From the NCBI RefSeq assembly GCF_000003855.2, contig NW_003101678.1:3114607-3148853 (forward strand): a DNA stretch of 34,247 nucleotides, given 5' to 3'. Origin of the DNA: Blastomyces gilchristii SLH14081 (taxonomy: Eukaryota; Ascomycota; Eurotiomycetes; Onygenales; Ajellomycetaceae). Of the stretch, positions 1 to 10,119 are shown piece after piece (the first letter of the stretch is position 1; every line of letters starts with the position of its first letter). Both the position numbers and the translations under genes were made by a program. The notes beneath the pieces were generated by a model that ran no database searches, had not been told where the DNA came from, and saw only the letters and a list, made by a program, of their open reading frames with translations.

Positions 1-470
1 GAAAAATCCAGATTCCCCTATACCTACCTACCTGCCCGCCCACCGCCCCTGGATATCTACCCACCTAAGTATACCGTGTCCACGACCTCATCATCAGGAC
101 CTTGCCCTGTCCAGTTAATTCTACCACCAGCCCGATCATTTAGCGCACAATAATAAGGGCCCCTTCTGAGCTCTATGCCGCGCCCCTCCCCCTCCTCCCA
201 GCACTCAATATATTCTCCCGAATATCCCTTCTTTTCCCACAAGATTCTCGTGCCTTACGACCTTGAGCACAAAAAAAAAAAAGAAAAAAAAAAAAAACAG
301 CCAATGAAGAACCGAACCGAACACTTTTAAACTCAGTTCTCACTTCACCTTCACACGCTTGAAGGAATAGAGATCATCATAACACCAAAGGAAGCCATCT
401 CAATCTCAATCAATCAATTAATTTTTCTTTCAGCCTTATTTATCTCATTTCTCTCGCATTGCTCAAACGA
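1..470. other. Non-repetitive flank with ordinary base composition
   Basis: This is the only part of the window with plentiful CC, GG and CG dinucleotides outside transposon ends. CG is still present at about 451-475, and then the sequence turns abruptly into AT-rich, CG-poor DNA. I recognise no gene. The longest minus-strand reading frame (57-242, 61 codons) has no motif I can name and low-complexity glycine and glutamate content. It is most likely the edge of a genic or intergenic host region next to a repeat island. The exact repeat boundary (about 430-500) is not resolved. Confidence 0.6.
271..297 (+). repeat. A-rich homopolymer tract
   Basis: Twelve A, one G, then fourteen A. It could be a simple microsatellite or the worn tail of a retroposed sequence. 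No flanking duplication was identified, so I leave it as a simple repeat. Confidence 0.8.
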
Positions 471-2390
471 GAAAAACACTTTTCTCTTCATGAGAGACAT
501 GTGACTTTCTTCCTGTATATCAATACTTCACTTTATCTCAGCATGCTCAGCCTCTCTTCTTGATATTTTCAGATTAGTGTGACCAACTAAACTTCTTTAG
601 ACTTCTGCCAAGTCCTGCTAACTTCTGGATTAATAAGAGACTTCACACATGCTCACAATCTAATATCTCATAAAGAGTCTGAGAAGAAACAGTTTTATTG
701 TGTATAAAAAATCAACTTCACTTATATAAAATATTTGATTGACTTCAGATTATATATCTACTCTAAATATCTATCTGATTATTATTAAATTAATATTTTT
801 TAAATTCTCAGTCATTCTGCTATTATCTCTGCTATTTTACAACTCACTATTTCTTCTCATTATATTATAATTATTGATAAAAGACAGTGTGTCTTTTGAA
901 TCTCAAGACACTCAATATCAGATGCACTTCAGCTAATATTCTTTATTACTTAAAGATGAAGTCTCTTTATAACTACTACAGTCTCTTAATAATATAAATG
1001 ATAAATATAATACATCAGACAGTGACTTAACAGAGTTTAAATTTATTAAAGAAGAAGGTTCTTTTTATAATTAGTTCTGATAATAAATAAAGTATTACTA
1101 TATTCATATATTATGTACTGAAGTATAATTATTTATAGTGTAAATAAATCTCTCTAAAGTAGTATAAATATTTCAGATCTGTCTATAAAACTTTATCTTC
1201 TTTTCTCTTTTTCTGTAACAGCTTTTATTCTTATAAACTGTGAGTATTCTTATTCATCTGTAAAGTGTTTTCACTTAGATGACAGAGAGAGAGTATTTCT
1301 GATAATATTCACATATTAATTCAAGAACTTCTTAAGAATAAAAATTTTTTCAATTTTAATATCTTTATAAATAATATCTGACTACTGTTAAACTTCTTAT
1401 AAGCATCTCTGCAACTTCTCTGATCACTTTTTACTGACTGATAAAGCAGAGATATTATTATTCATAATAGTATCTTTACTTCTCTCAGTTTTATTATCAT
1501 ATCTGATCTTCAGATCAGTGATTAATTCTATATCTTTCTCAGATCAGTCTCTGACTCTAAGTAGTATAGTCTTATTCTTTACTGTAAGTCTCTCTGTAAG
1601 TAATTTCTTACAGACTCTAACTGATAGTTTCTACAAAGCTTCTAATACTGTCAGTACTCTCTGCAGTCTTATAAGTCTATAATCACTCTCTTTCTATCTG
1701 TACAATCTCTGATTAGATATATGTAAATATGTCTAGATTCTCTATTAATAGTTCTCACACTGCAGTGCATTTCTGCAATCTTATTATCAATAAAAGATAA
1801 GTTCTCAGATATCTGTAAAATCTGAGTAATTAAGATAATGTGAATACTATGAATTTATAACAGAAGTTAATCTGAGTAGATAAGCTCTCTTTTCATGTCT
1901 TAATTATTTCTGAGCTGAATACTTCAGTATAACTGAGAGAGTAGATACAGCTTCATAAGAAATATCTGATTATATATATAGATAATCAGCTTTCAAGACT
2001 CTACTGCAACTGTATATACTCTGATATCTAACTTCTCTAAAGTCTGTGCATTTCTGACAGTCTTTATATTAAATATAATAATTATCTGTACTACAGATAT
2101 AATACTCTCTGCTTCTTTAAAAAGAAGAATTAATAGTTATAAGAAGATTGAGTATTATAAATATTAAGAATATGAATATGAATTTTCTTTATTTTTTCTT
2201 TATTAATCTCTAAATTGTGTTCACAGCTCTGTTTTTATTTTCTTTATTTCTTAACTTTAATAAGAATATAATTTCTTCATTTCTTTACATACACTACAGA
2301 CTATTCATTTCAGTAGAAACTTATTATCTTATAGACTAGAGTTTATAAATAACAGTGTTAATATCTTTATTATAATCAGGTTCTTAGTAA
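471..2390. other. Degenerate 3' region of element H, no defined gene
   Basis: About 1.9 kb of AT-rich sequence with almost no CG, CC or GG. It should hold the 3' untranslated region and LTR of H. On the plus strand a loosely open frame from about 1300 to 1560 reads as Ile/Leu/Ser-rich protein with mostly TGA and TAA interruptions. This might be a counterpart of the antisense frames in O and N, but it has no cysteine motif, so I do not call a gene. No tandem repeats or other elements were recognised. Confidence 0.5.
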
Positions 2391-4357
2391 AGACTGTATT
2401 ATTCTGACTTATCAGAATTTGTGATATAAAAGTTTTATCTCAGCTTTTACAGATATCTTATCTACTCAGATGATTTTCAAGTGAACTTATTCATCTTATC
2501 AAAATACTCTTATCACTGAATCTTGAATCAGAGCTCATAATCTTACTTCTCTGAGTTAATAATCTTTTTAATCTGATATTCTCTTTCACTCTCTAATACT
2601 TTATAAATAGAGTGATGAGTCATAGAGTTCTCTTCTAGAAATTTCTTATACTTATGAAGTAAAGAGATATAAAAAACATTATATATCTGTAACTCAGATA
2701 ATAGTTTTAATTTATAGAACTGTAAACTAACTTTTTTTATAATCTTATAAGACTCTGTCTGTAAGAGATTTAGCTTCTCACTAGATCTCTATATAATAAT
2801 GTTTTCTAGACTTAGTCAGACTCTATCATTCTTCTTGAAACTCTTTACAGTATACTTGAAGTCATAGTATCTCTTCTAATACTCTTGAGTCTTTCTCAAG
2901 AATTTGCAGACTTTCTCTCAGATATTCTGAATTCTCTCAGTCTATTCATAAGTATTATTATACTCTATAGTGTACTCTCACAGATTTATCAGAGTTATTT
3001 ATAAGTAAGTCTTAGTGAGTATTTCAAAGAGAATTTTATCTATACTGACATACTTTAAGTTATTATATATGAACTCTGTAAGTAGTAATTAATATACTCA
3101 GTCATTCTGATTATAATTAATAAAGCACTGCAGATACTATTTTAATATACTTATTAAATATTCTATCTAATCATCTGTCTATTAATGAAAAGTCATACTT
3201 AGATCTCATAAGATCTTCAGTATAGTTATCAGATCAGATTAGAACTTCTTTATAAAAATTAATTCTCTATCTGAGATAATGTTTACAGACAATTCATACA
3301 ACTGAATTATATTATAAATAAAGATATAAGTTAAATTCTTTGACTTTAAGTTCTTATAGATGAATATAAAGTATGTTATCTTAATAAAGTAATCTACTAT
3401 TATCAGCACACTATCAAAGCAGGTATTATATATATTCTTACTTTCAGAGAGACTTATAAGAGTGTTTATTTCTAACTATTCTCAAGATTTCTGTGAGATG
3501 AATAGAGAAGTAAGTTCTTTATATAATCTGAATCACACTATCTATGAACTCTGATAAATAGTATAAGAATTCACTATCTTCTTCACAAGTTCTTGTATCT
3601 TCAGTGAGAAGTATTTTCTTATAAGTAACTCATGAGTTCTAGTATCTATAAAATAACTTATTAGAGAAGAGTCATGATATCTTTTAATAAGTTCTATATA
3701 TAGAAACTCATTTATAGATATATAAATCTGACTCTCTCTTTATAAGAGATTATTTAAGTCTCTTTAATCTTTTATTTCTGCAGAATTGATTCCTGTTGTA
3801 AGCAGTTTCTGAATATACTGAGTATATTCATTTTTCAGTTATAGTTTAGATAATCTGAATAAAAGATCTTATAAAGACTTATACTCTGTTTCTTTTTACA
3901 TCAGATCTTCTGCAGTACTTCTCAAAGCCTGTAAACTCTTCAGATTATAGATACTCTTTTCAAGAATTCTCATAGAGATTCCCAGAGTGTTAACTCTCAA
4001 TATTATAGAGAGTAGTTACACTTTAACTTACACAGACTTCTTCTCTCTCTTTTCTCTCTTCTCTTATAAAGAATTAAAAGACTCTTCAGTTAATTTCCTT
4101 ATAATACTTAGTTTAAGTATCTTATAAAGCTTTTCTATCTTCTCTAGTCTCTCTATATCTATCATTCTGACCTTCTTAATATAGTCAGGCCTGTGAGAGA
4201 GTCTGTCTGCTGAATTCTTAGTTCTCTTGATATACTCTATCTTAAATCAGAACTTACTCAGTCTCTGAACTCAGTAAATCTATCACTGTAAGAGTTTCTT
4301 GATTAAAGTAAACTGTTATAAACTGTTATAATCAGTTCTAACAGTAATCACTATTAT
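2390..4357 (-). pseudogene. Broken pol of element H: RNase H end, integrase, chromodomain-like tail
   Basis: Minus-strand translation near 4350-4290 gives VRTDYNSL, the RNase H motif usually seen as RTDHxxL. At about 4215-4190 comes KNSADRLSHRPDY, the typical end of gypsy RNase H (normally N-ADALSRR). At about 3450-3280 integrase core segments follow, including DSVLIIVDYF and NIISDRELIF, which carry the first two acidic catalytic positions. Around 2690-2670 NVFYISLLHKYK matches the integrase C-terminal VFHVSLL motif. At about 2570-2430 a chromodomain-like segment follows. Many TGA codons fall where tryptophan is expected. The gene is dead. In the family, this enzyme copies the element RNA and inserts the cDNA into the genome. 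Confidence 0.8.
4353..4357 (+). repeat. Target-site duplication of element O, left copy
   Basis: ATTAT directly before the O 5' LTR. The right copy at 28898-28902 is GTTAT. The single difference is G/A, the transition type seen throughout the window, and 5 bp is the usual duplication length for Ty3/gypsy elements. Confidence 0.7.
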
Positions 4358-4901
4358 TGTCACGCTCCCGGCCGCGTCAAGGCCCTGTTGCGGTTTCACA
4401 CGGCTCATCACTTTCATGCAGTTGATTCCATTCATCTCACAGGCTATTTAAACCGGTTTTCAACCACTCTATAACATCATTCAGATATATTATAGAAAGA
4501 TCTGATTAATAAATATAAGAATCTCACTTCTATATAAGGTTAGCAGATTACTCTTTCATGATAGTGAGATATCACTGAGGTATCACTTCAGCTATTCTCA
4601 CTCATGAAATGAGAGAAGAGTATTCATTCATTATCTATATAGAATAGCTAGATACTGACTTCTCATTAAAGAAGTCAGTGATTCATTTTTCTTCTACTGA
4701 AATATATATAAGAGTTACTGCATTTCTCATACAATCTTCTTAGTATACTAAGTATCATATCTGTGATATTCTCATAATAACTCTGTAGTTCATGAGCTCA
4801 CTATTTAAGTAAGATAGTCAAGCTTACTTATACAGCTTCTTAAATAACTACTTCTATATAACACTGCTGACTAGTCACTGCTTCAGTTCTATTATATTAC
4901 A
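4358..4901 (+). repeat. 5' LTR of element O (544 bp)
   Basis: Starts TGTCACGC and ends ATTATATTACA, giving the usual TG...CA ends. It aligns along its whole length with the split 3' LTR (19038-19395 plus 28729-28897). The 3' copy lacks about 17 bp, corresponding to the stretch after GATTCATTT near 4690. The first 90 bases keep intact CG and CC sites (for example CCCGGCCGCG), whereas the same region of the 3' copy has lost nearly all of them. Confidence 0.92.
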
Positions 4902-5099
4902 ATTTGAATCACTTAATCTGATTACAAGTTTGAATCAGTTAAGCTCTAACAGACTGATATAATCTCATACATTTATACTGAGACTGATCTGATCTCACTC
5001 TCTGAAGAAAACTTCATATCATTCTCTAGAGTATGTACATCTCTATCTCAGCAGAAGTCTGAGATTTCTGAACCTGCTGCATACTTTAATATAAGCTCT

Positions 5100-5990
5100 T
5101 CAATCACTTCATCATCATCACAGCCTTTACACATCTATATCTATCATGAAGATAGAGAGATTAAGATCAGAGATTCTCTGAGTTATAAGAGAAACACATT
5201 GTCTGAATTTCACAGCTTTATCTGTACTCTTGAACAGAAATTCCATCTTAATTCAAGCCAGTTTAATACTTATAAGATATGAGTAATATACACTGTCAAC
5301 CTTCTTGAAGACATCTCTGTGACTACTTGAGTTATCAAGAAGAGAGAGCTTGAGCATATCAATACTGTCATAATTTAAGAAGAGTTTAAAAGCTTTCTAC
5401 TGAATCAGATTAAAGATTACTGTAATCACAGCTTTACAGTAGTACAGTGATTCAATTTATTATATTAATAAGATAATAAGAATTCTTCTGATTTCAATGC
5501 AAGATTTGAAGAGTATTGAGAGAAATTAATCAATAATTTGAATTAATTAAAAACACAGCTTTATCTTACAAAGCTGACTTATAAGATATGAATAATAATA
5601 TCATAGTATCAGAGTTCATCAATCAATTACACTGAGCTTATCAATTTAGCTTTTCAGATCTATTTGAATAATTAATACTCTGAGAAAAGAGTTAATAAGA
5701 TCTCTTCTAAGTAATCAATAATAGAATCTAAACAGTACTGTGATAACTTCAGTGTAAAGAAAGTAAAGAAGAATTTCAAGTATTCTGATTCTTTACTCAC
5801 TGTAAAGAAATATTAAAAAAGATTAAATAAAGATCTCTGTTTTAACTGCAGAGCTGATGATTACTATACTAGTGATTGTAAGAAGCTGAAGAAGAGAAGA
5901 AATTAAGAAGATATCTTCTCAAAGTTAACTTCTCTTCTAACAAATATATTTATAAAAGATAAAGAAGAGAAAGAAATTAAGAATTAATAA
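5100..5990 (+). pseudogene. Broken gag of element O with CCHC-type zinc knuckle
   Basis: The plus frame contains a Gag-like stretch (LSEFHSFICTLEQKFHL near 5195-5245), then long Lys/Asn/Ser-rich sequence with many TGA, TAA and TAG stops. It ends in a zinc knuckle at 5838-5879 reading CFNC-RADD-Y-YTSD-C. Spacing is CX2CX4HX4C except that the histidine is tyrosine (TAC, one C-to-T step from CAC). Gag packages the element RNA in virus-like particles, and the knuckle binds nucleic acid. The true start codon is not identifiable. The frame is the same as the following pol, suggesting one Gag-Pol reading frame in the ancestor. Confidence 0.75.
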
Positions 5991-6866
5991 TTCTTATATC
6001 TCTGAGTTCATGTTACAATCACAATGAATATCTCAAATGAGAAGATATTAGTAAGATGTCTACTCAACTTCAGAGTAAATATTAACTTCATATTCTACTT
6101 CTTTTCTTTGATGAAGAATTGAAAGAAGATAGATCTGTCAGACTATGTAAAATTTACTGATAAAATGAAATGTCACTGTTTTAACATAATTCAAGTGAAG
6201 TGTATAATCATAGACTCAGAAGAAATCTTTAAGAAGAGCAGTCTACTTCTTCACACAGTTAATATTATAAATGAGAATGTTATTCTAGATCTTTTATAAT
6301 TAAGAGAAAACAATTCTCTCATTGACTGAGTCACTCAGATGTAGCAGTATCACCTCACTAATAAAGAGACAGTGATAGAGAAATCTGAAGAGTTTCATTG
6401 AAAGAATCTTAAGAAAAAGATAGAGTTAATATACTGTGTAGTAGATGACTGAAACTTGAGAATAGATGAAGAAGTCATCACTCTTACTGCAAGATTAGTA
6501 GCAGTATTTCTCATTAAAAATAAATATACTGATACACAACATCTCTTTACAGATTATAAGAATTTCTTTTCAGAAAGAAAAGTAGTGAAGTTTCCTAACA
6601 TCAAGATATAATATAAGATTCATCTTGAGAATGATGTAATGATACTATATAGACCTCTTTATAACTTGTCTATAAAGAAATTGAATGTTCTGCACAAATA
6701 TCTCAAGAAAGTGTAATCAAAGAACTGAATATGCTTATTAAAGAGTTCAGCAGAAGCACTTATACTCTTTGTACTCAAGAAGAACAGTAAACTACACCTA
6801 TATATAGACTACAGAGATCTCAATAAGATGACAGTTAAGAATCACTATTTATTACTATTAATTAAT
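5990..6866 (+). pseudogene. Broken pol of element O, first part (protease region and reverse transcriptase start)
   Basis: After the zinc knuckle comes a protease-region sequence without a recognisable active site. At about 6755-6866 the opening of reverse transcriptase appears: LILFVLKKNSKLHLYIDYRDLNK, then MTVKNHYLLLLIN, matching the gypsy pattern in which the last segment is normally NRYPLPLI. The frame is cut at 6866 by the LINE and resumes at 14253 in the same frame: the LINE plus one duplication is 7,386 bp, a multiple of three. Several stops lie in frame. Two prolines of the motif read leucine, consistent with C-to-T change. Confidence 0.85.
6854..6866 (+). repeat. Target-site duplication of the LINE, left copy
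   Basis: ACTATTAATTAAT, repeated exactly at 14240-14252. A 13-bp duplication is typical of target-primed insertion by LINEs. Confidence 0.93.
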
Positions 6867-8491
6867 CGTTTCAGAGTCAACCGCTCCACCACGAACTCGC
6901 TCGATTTTTCGAATAAGAACCCGCCGATAGATCCATCGAAAAGCCCTCGATCATACGAGCATTTTGACCCCATCGCCGACCGCATACCCCGTGTGGTGGT
7001 GGAGTTATCCAGCCAAATGTGAACCAGACGTCGTTCAGAACTCCTGCGTGGGATTATCCCCCATTCTCCCCTACCACACCACAACCCCGGGCCAAATTGC
7101 CATACAAATTGTAAGGTGAAGAGACCTAGCCATATGCACCAATCTTCTCGATTTTGGAAGATCCCCGATCTGTAGTTGTGGAGATATCTGAGGAGCGACC
7201 TCCGCGAAAACCCTGTCCATCTTTGATGTTCCAAAACACCAACACCAAGTCCCACCCTCGTACCGCCCTTCCCAATCTGGCCCATCCCCAGCAGAAAAAT
7301 ACAAAAAGATACCTCGGCAATAATATCAAGCACATAATCAACAGCCACTTCTGAAGTGCAACCTCCGCGGTCTGTCTTCAGTGTATCTAGACATCAACAC
7401 CAAGTCTCACCCTCATACCACCCCTCTCAATCTGGCCCATCCCCAACAGAAAAGTACAAAAAGATACCTCAGCAACTGTACTCAATACATAATCAGCAGA
7501 CACAACAACTATAAAATCAGTATACTTCAAGGTCTGACTGAGCCTTTGATCCCTGCACAGTGAGATATATTAAATCTAGTTTTAATATCTCAATATTCAA
7601 TAGATTCTGCAAGAGATTGAGAACAGCAACACTAGATTTCTATTGAATTTGAGAATTAACTCTATATTGATATAATCATTGACAAAGTCTTCTATTTTGA
7701 GATATAAATAACCAGTTCCTCTACATCCTGCTGGCAATATTTATATTATTATATAGAAACAGACTTATATTCTCTATAATATTAAGACTCTGAAGAGGGA
7801 AAGTCTTGATAGAAGATATATAGTAGTGTATATCTTAGCAGTTTCTATTTCATTCTTCTGCAGCAGTTAATGCAAAAAAAAAAGATCTTAGAAATAGTTT
7901 TTTACTTCTCTTGAAAAAGTAAGATGTTTTTCTCTGGGTTTTATACAATATTCTTACAAAGAATTAAAAACAGAGTTATTTTCTGTCATAATTTCATATT
8001 CTTTTAAGTAAGAATTACTTTTTCAGTAACTGAAGAGCTTTTATTAATACTTAATTCTTTTTTACACTCTTTATTAACTGATTTGAGTTGCACACTTGTT
8101 GTGTGAGAAGAATTGAATGATTTAGAATAAAATTAAATAGTTTTAATCAATTTCTCTGTAAAAAATTGAGTTATTTTTTGTCAGTTTTTCTCTCAAAAAC
8201 TGTCATATTATCTGATTTATTATCAATTGATATCATACTTTTCCTCACTGTATCTCAAGAAAGAGATTGTAAAGATTTTATTGATTTATCTTAAAAATCA
8301 ATTTTAGTTTATTAGATTCTCTTCAAAAATCTAACCTAGTTACTGAACTAGTGTGAAAAAAAATCAGGTGTTTTATATATAAAAGTCTTTTATTCTTCTT
8401 TTGAAACAGTCTGATCAACTTTTCAATTGAAAACAGACTTAGAAATATCTCAATTGAAACAGTCTGATCAACTTTTCATTGAGTGAAAACA
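6867..8491 (+). promoter_or_regulatory. LINE 5' untranslated and presumed internal promoter region
   Basis: LINEs carry their promoter inside the transcribed 5' end, so this leader before the ORF1 start at 8492 is the expected place. Bases 6867-7360 retain normal CC, GG and CG content, 7361-7560 is intermediate, and from about 7560 on the sequence is strongly C/G-depleted. Open frames seen here (for example 6845-7348 minus) have no recognisable protein features and arise from the unmutated GC-rich sequence. No TATA-like or initiator element is identifiable with confidence. Confidence 0.6.
7198..7515 (+). repeat. Two-unit tandem repeat (about 155-163 bp) in the LINE 5' region
   Basis: Unit 1 (about 7198-7360) and unit 2 (about 7361-7515) both begin ACCTCCGCG and share CAACACCAAGT, AATCTGGCCCATCCCCA and ACAAAAAGATACCTC. 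Spacing of shared blocks is 163 bp at the start and 155 bp later, so one unit has an 8-bp indel. Unit 2 differs mainly by C-to-T and G-to-A changes. Tandem promoter monomers are known in some LINEs (for example mouse L1). The same role here is an inference. Confidence 0.85.
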
Positions 8492-10096
8492 ATGAGTTCA
8501 AAAATACACTCAGTTGATGTGGAAAAAGATGCTTTCTCAAATGCTATTCCTGAGATTGAAATTCTGAAGAGAAGAAAGAAAGAAGAAATAGAGAAATAAC
8601 AAGTTCTTGAAATACAGAAACTTGAAAAAGTAAGCAAGATTCTTGAAAAGCAGTGTCTGAGTGAGATGAATGAAGAAGTTCTGTTAATTCTTCATGCTCA
8701 GGCTAGACAACTACAGAAGATGATCAAGTTCAAACTTGAAATCTTAAACACAGTTCAAAAAATCTTGAAAATTCCTAGTATAATCACTGACTCTTCATCT
8801 TACTCTTCTTCTTTCTTTTTTCCTACTTCTTCTTCTTCTTTGAATCAGAAGAAAATATATGCTTAAGCAGCTGAATCTGCTGTCTCTAAATCTACTATCT
8901 CAAAACCTGCTCAAAATCCTGAGAAAACTGAGAAGAATACTGCTCATGCCTCTATTCATAGAAAAGTGAAAAAGAAAATGCAAAAAGAGAAAAACTTTCA
9001 AATCTTCAGAAATAGAAGACTTATTCTCAAAGTCTCAAATCAGGATATTCTGTAAAGAAACAAGCTAAACTCAAATCTCATTTTCAGAATTAGAAATGAA
9101 ATTAATCAGCAGTTCTTTTCTCAGTTGATGACTGATATTGAAGTTCAAAAATCAGTTATAGCTTCAATTGAGTTATCATTCTTTGAAAACTTCATCATTC
9201 TGACTACAATGTCTGAATTCAGTGCTGAATTCCTTATTCAGAATAAGAATCTCTGAAAGTCAGTAGTAGAATCTTTGCTAAACATAACAATTCTATCTAA
9301 AAGAGATGAAAAGTGAGACAAATTCATTCTTCATAATATTCCAGTTGAAATTTTTGACTGTGAAGAAGAAATGCTACTTCTTAAAAATGAATTAGAAGAA
9401 TACAACTCTATTCAACTGAGAAAGAAGCCTGTATAGCTAAATTCAATTGAGTTCAGACAAAGCAGGAGAAATGCCTCTGTTCTAGTATATATAAAAACAC
9501 TTGAACAGTCAAAGATCTCTGAAGTAAGAGTAACAGATTTGAAAATGAGAGTTTATGAATACAAAGACTCAAGAATGAATCTCAAAGCTCAAACATAGTG
9601 TTCAAACTGTCAAAGATATGAACACTTTGCAATCTTATGTTTTAGAGACTCAAAATGTGCATTCTGTGCCAGAGATCATAAAACTAGTGAGCATAAATGT
9701 GAAACATGCTCAAAAAGAGATGAAATTTATCAATATACTCTGCTTAAGTGCTCTAATTGCAAAGAAAAACATGCATCTAGCTTAAAAGAATGTATGTTTG
9801 CTTCTAGAACTCAAAAGAACTGAAGAAAAGATGAAGCTCAAAGTCAATCTAGAACTGAAGAGAAGAGTCAAGTCAGTAGACTTACAACTGCAAGCTTAAA
9901 AAGAAGAAACTCTCAACTATCTAAGTTTTCAAACTTCAATTCTTCAGCTAAATGTAAACAGAATTTGAATCCTCAAACTTCTGTTAAGATTAGAGAATTG
10001 AGAAATGACTCTGATGATAAACTAGATATAATGCAAGCAGTTGAGATTCCTACTTTTCAGAACAGTTATAATCTACTATCTGATGATAGTGATTAG
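8492..10096 (+). pseudogene. LINE ORF1, Gag-like nucleic-acid-binding protein, broken
   Basis: The frame starts MSSKIHSVDVEKDAFSNAIP at the ATG at 8492 and can be followed for about 535 codons to a TAG at 10094, with several in-frame stops (the first is a TAA near codon 37). The N-terminal third is rich in Lys/Glu and probably coiled. A Ser-rich linker follows (near 8790-8850). A zinc-finger block at 9599-9793 has CSNCQRYEHFAILC (CX2CX4HX4C), then KCAFCARDHKTSEHKC and KCSNCKEKHASSLKEC. Three such motifs are typical of ORF1 of fungal LINEs, which coats the element RNA. ORF2 begins 23 bp later in another frame. The final TAG is the likely natural end. Confidence 0.85.
9599..9793 (+). other. Zinc-knuckle cluster of LINE ORF1
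   Basis: Three consecutive cysteine/histidine motifs: CX2CX4HX4C, then CX2CX3HX6C twice. All metal-ligand cysteines and histidines are still present although the surrounding gene is broken. TGC/TGT and CAT/CAC codons offer few CpC or CpG targets, which may explain the survival. Confidence 0.85.
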
Positions 10097-10119
10097 ATTC
10101 TACTCTACTCTCTTTTAGT

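Larger units (their letters stand above)
471..4357 (-). mobile_element. Ty3/gypsy element H, 3' part (split by element O)
   Basis: Read on the minus strand this stretch continues, without loss, the RNase H sequence that ends at 28903. H is therefore one old element cut in two by the insertion of O at 4358-28897. The minus strand from 4357 down to about 2400 encodes the end of RNase H, integrase and a chromodomain-like tail. Below about 2400 I can see no gag-pol homology. The 3' LTR of H should lie between about 471 and 2400, but I could not define its ends. All reading frames are full of stops and C/G loss is extreme, so H is the oldest and most mutated layer. Confidence 0.8.

Noticed and set aside
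57..242. Minus-strand frame of 61 codons in the host flank.
   Set aside because: Short, low-complexity, with no motif, intron signal or family recognised. It could be part of a gene continuing outside the window, but nothing supports that.
889..914. Inverted repeat GTGTCTT...AAGACAC as a terminator or regulatory hairpin.
   Set aside because: A 7-bp stem in very low-complexity AT-rich DNA is expected by chance, and it has no neighbouring gene.
6845..7348. Minus-strand frame of 167 codons and several overlapping frames in the LINE 5' region.
   Set aside because: They lie in the GC-richer, unmutated leader including the tandem repeat, have no recognisable motif, and overlap one another on both strands.
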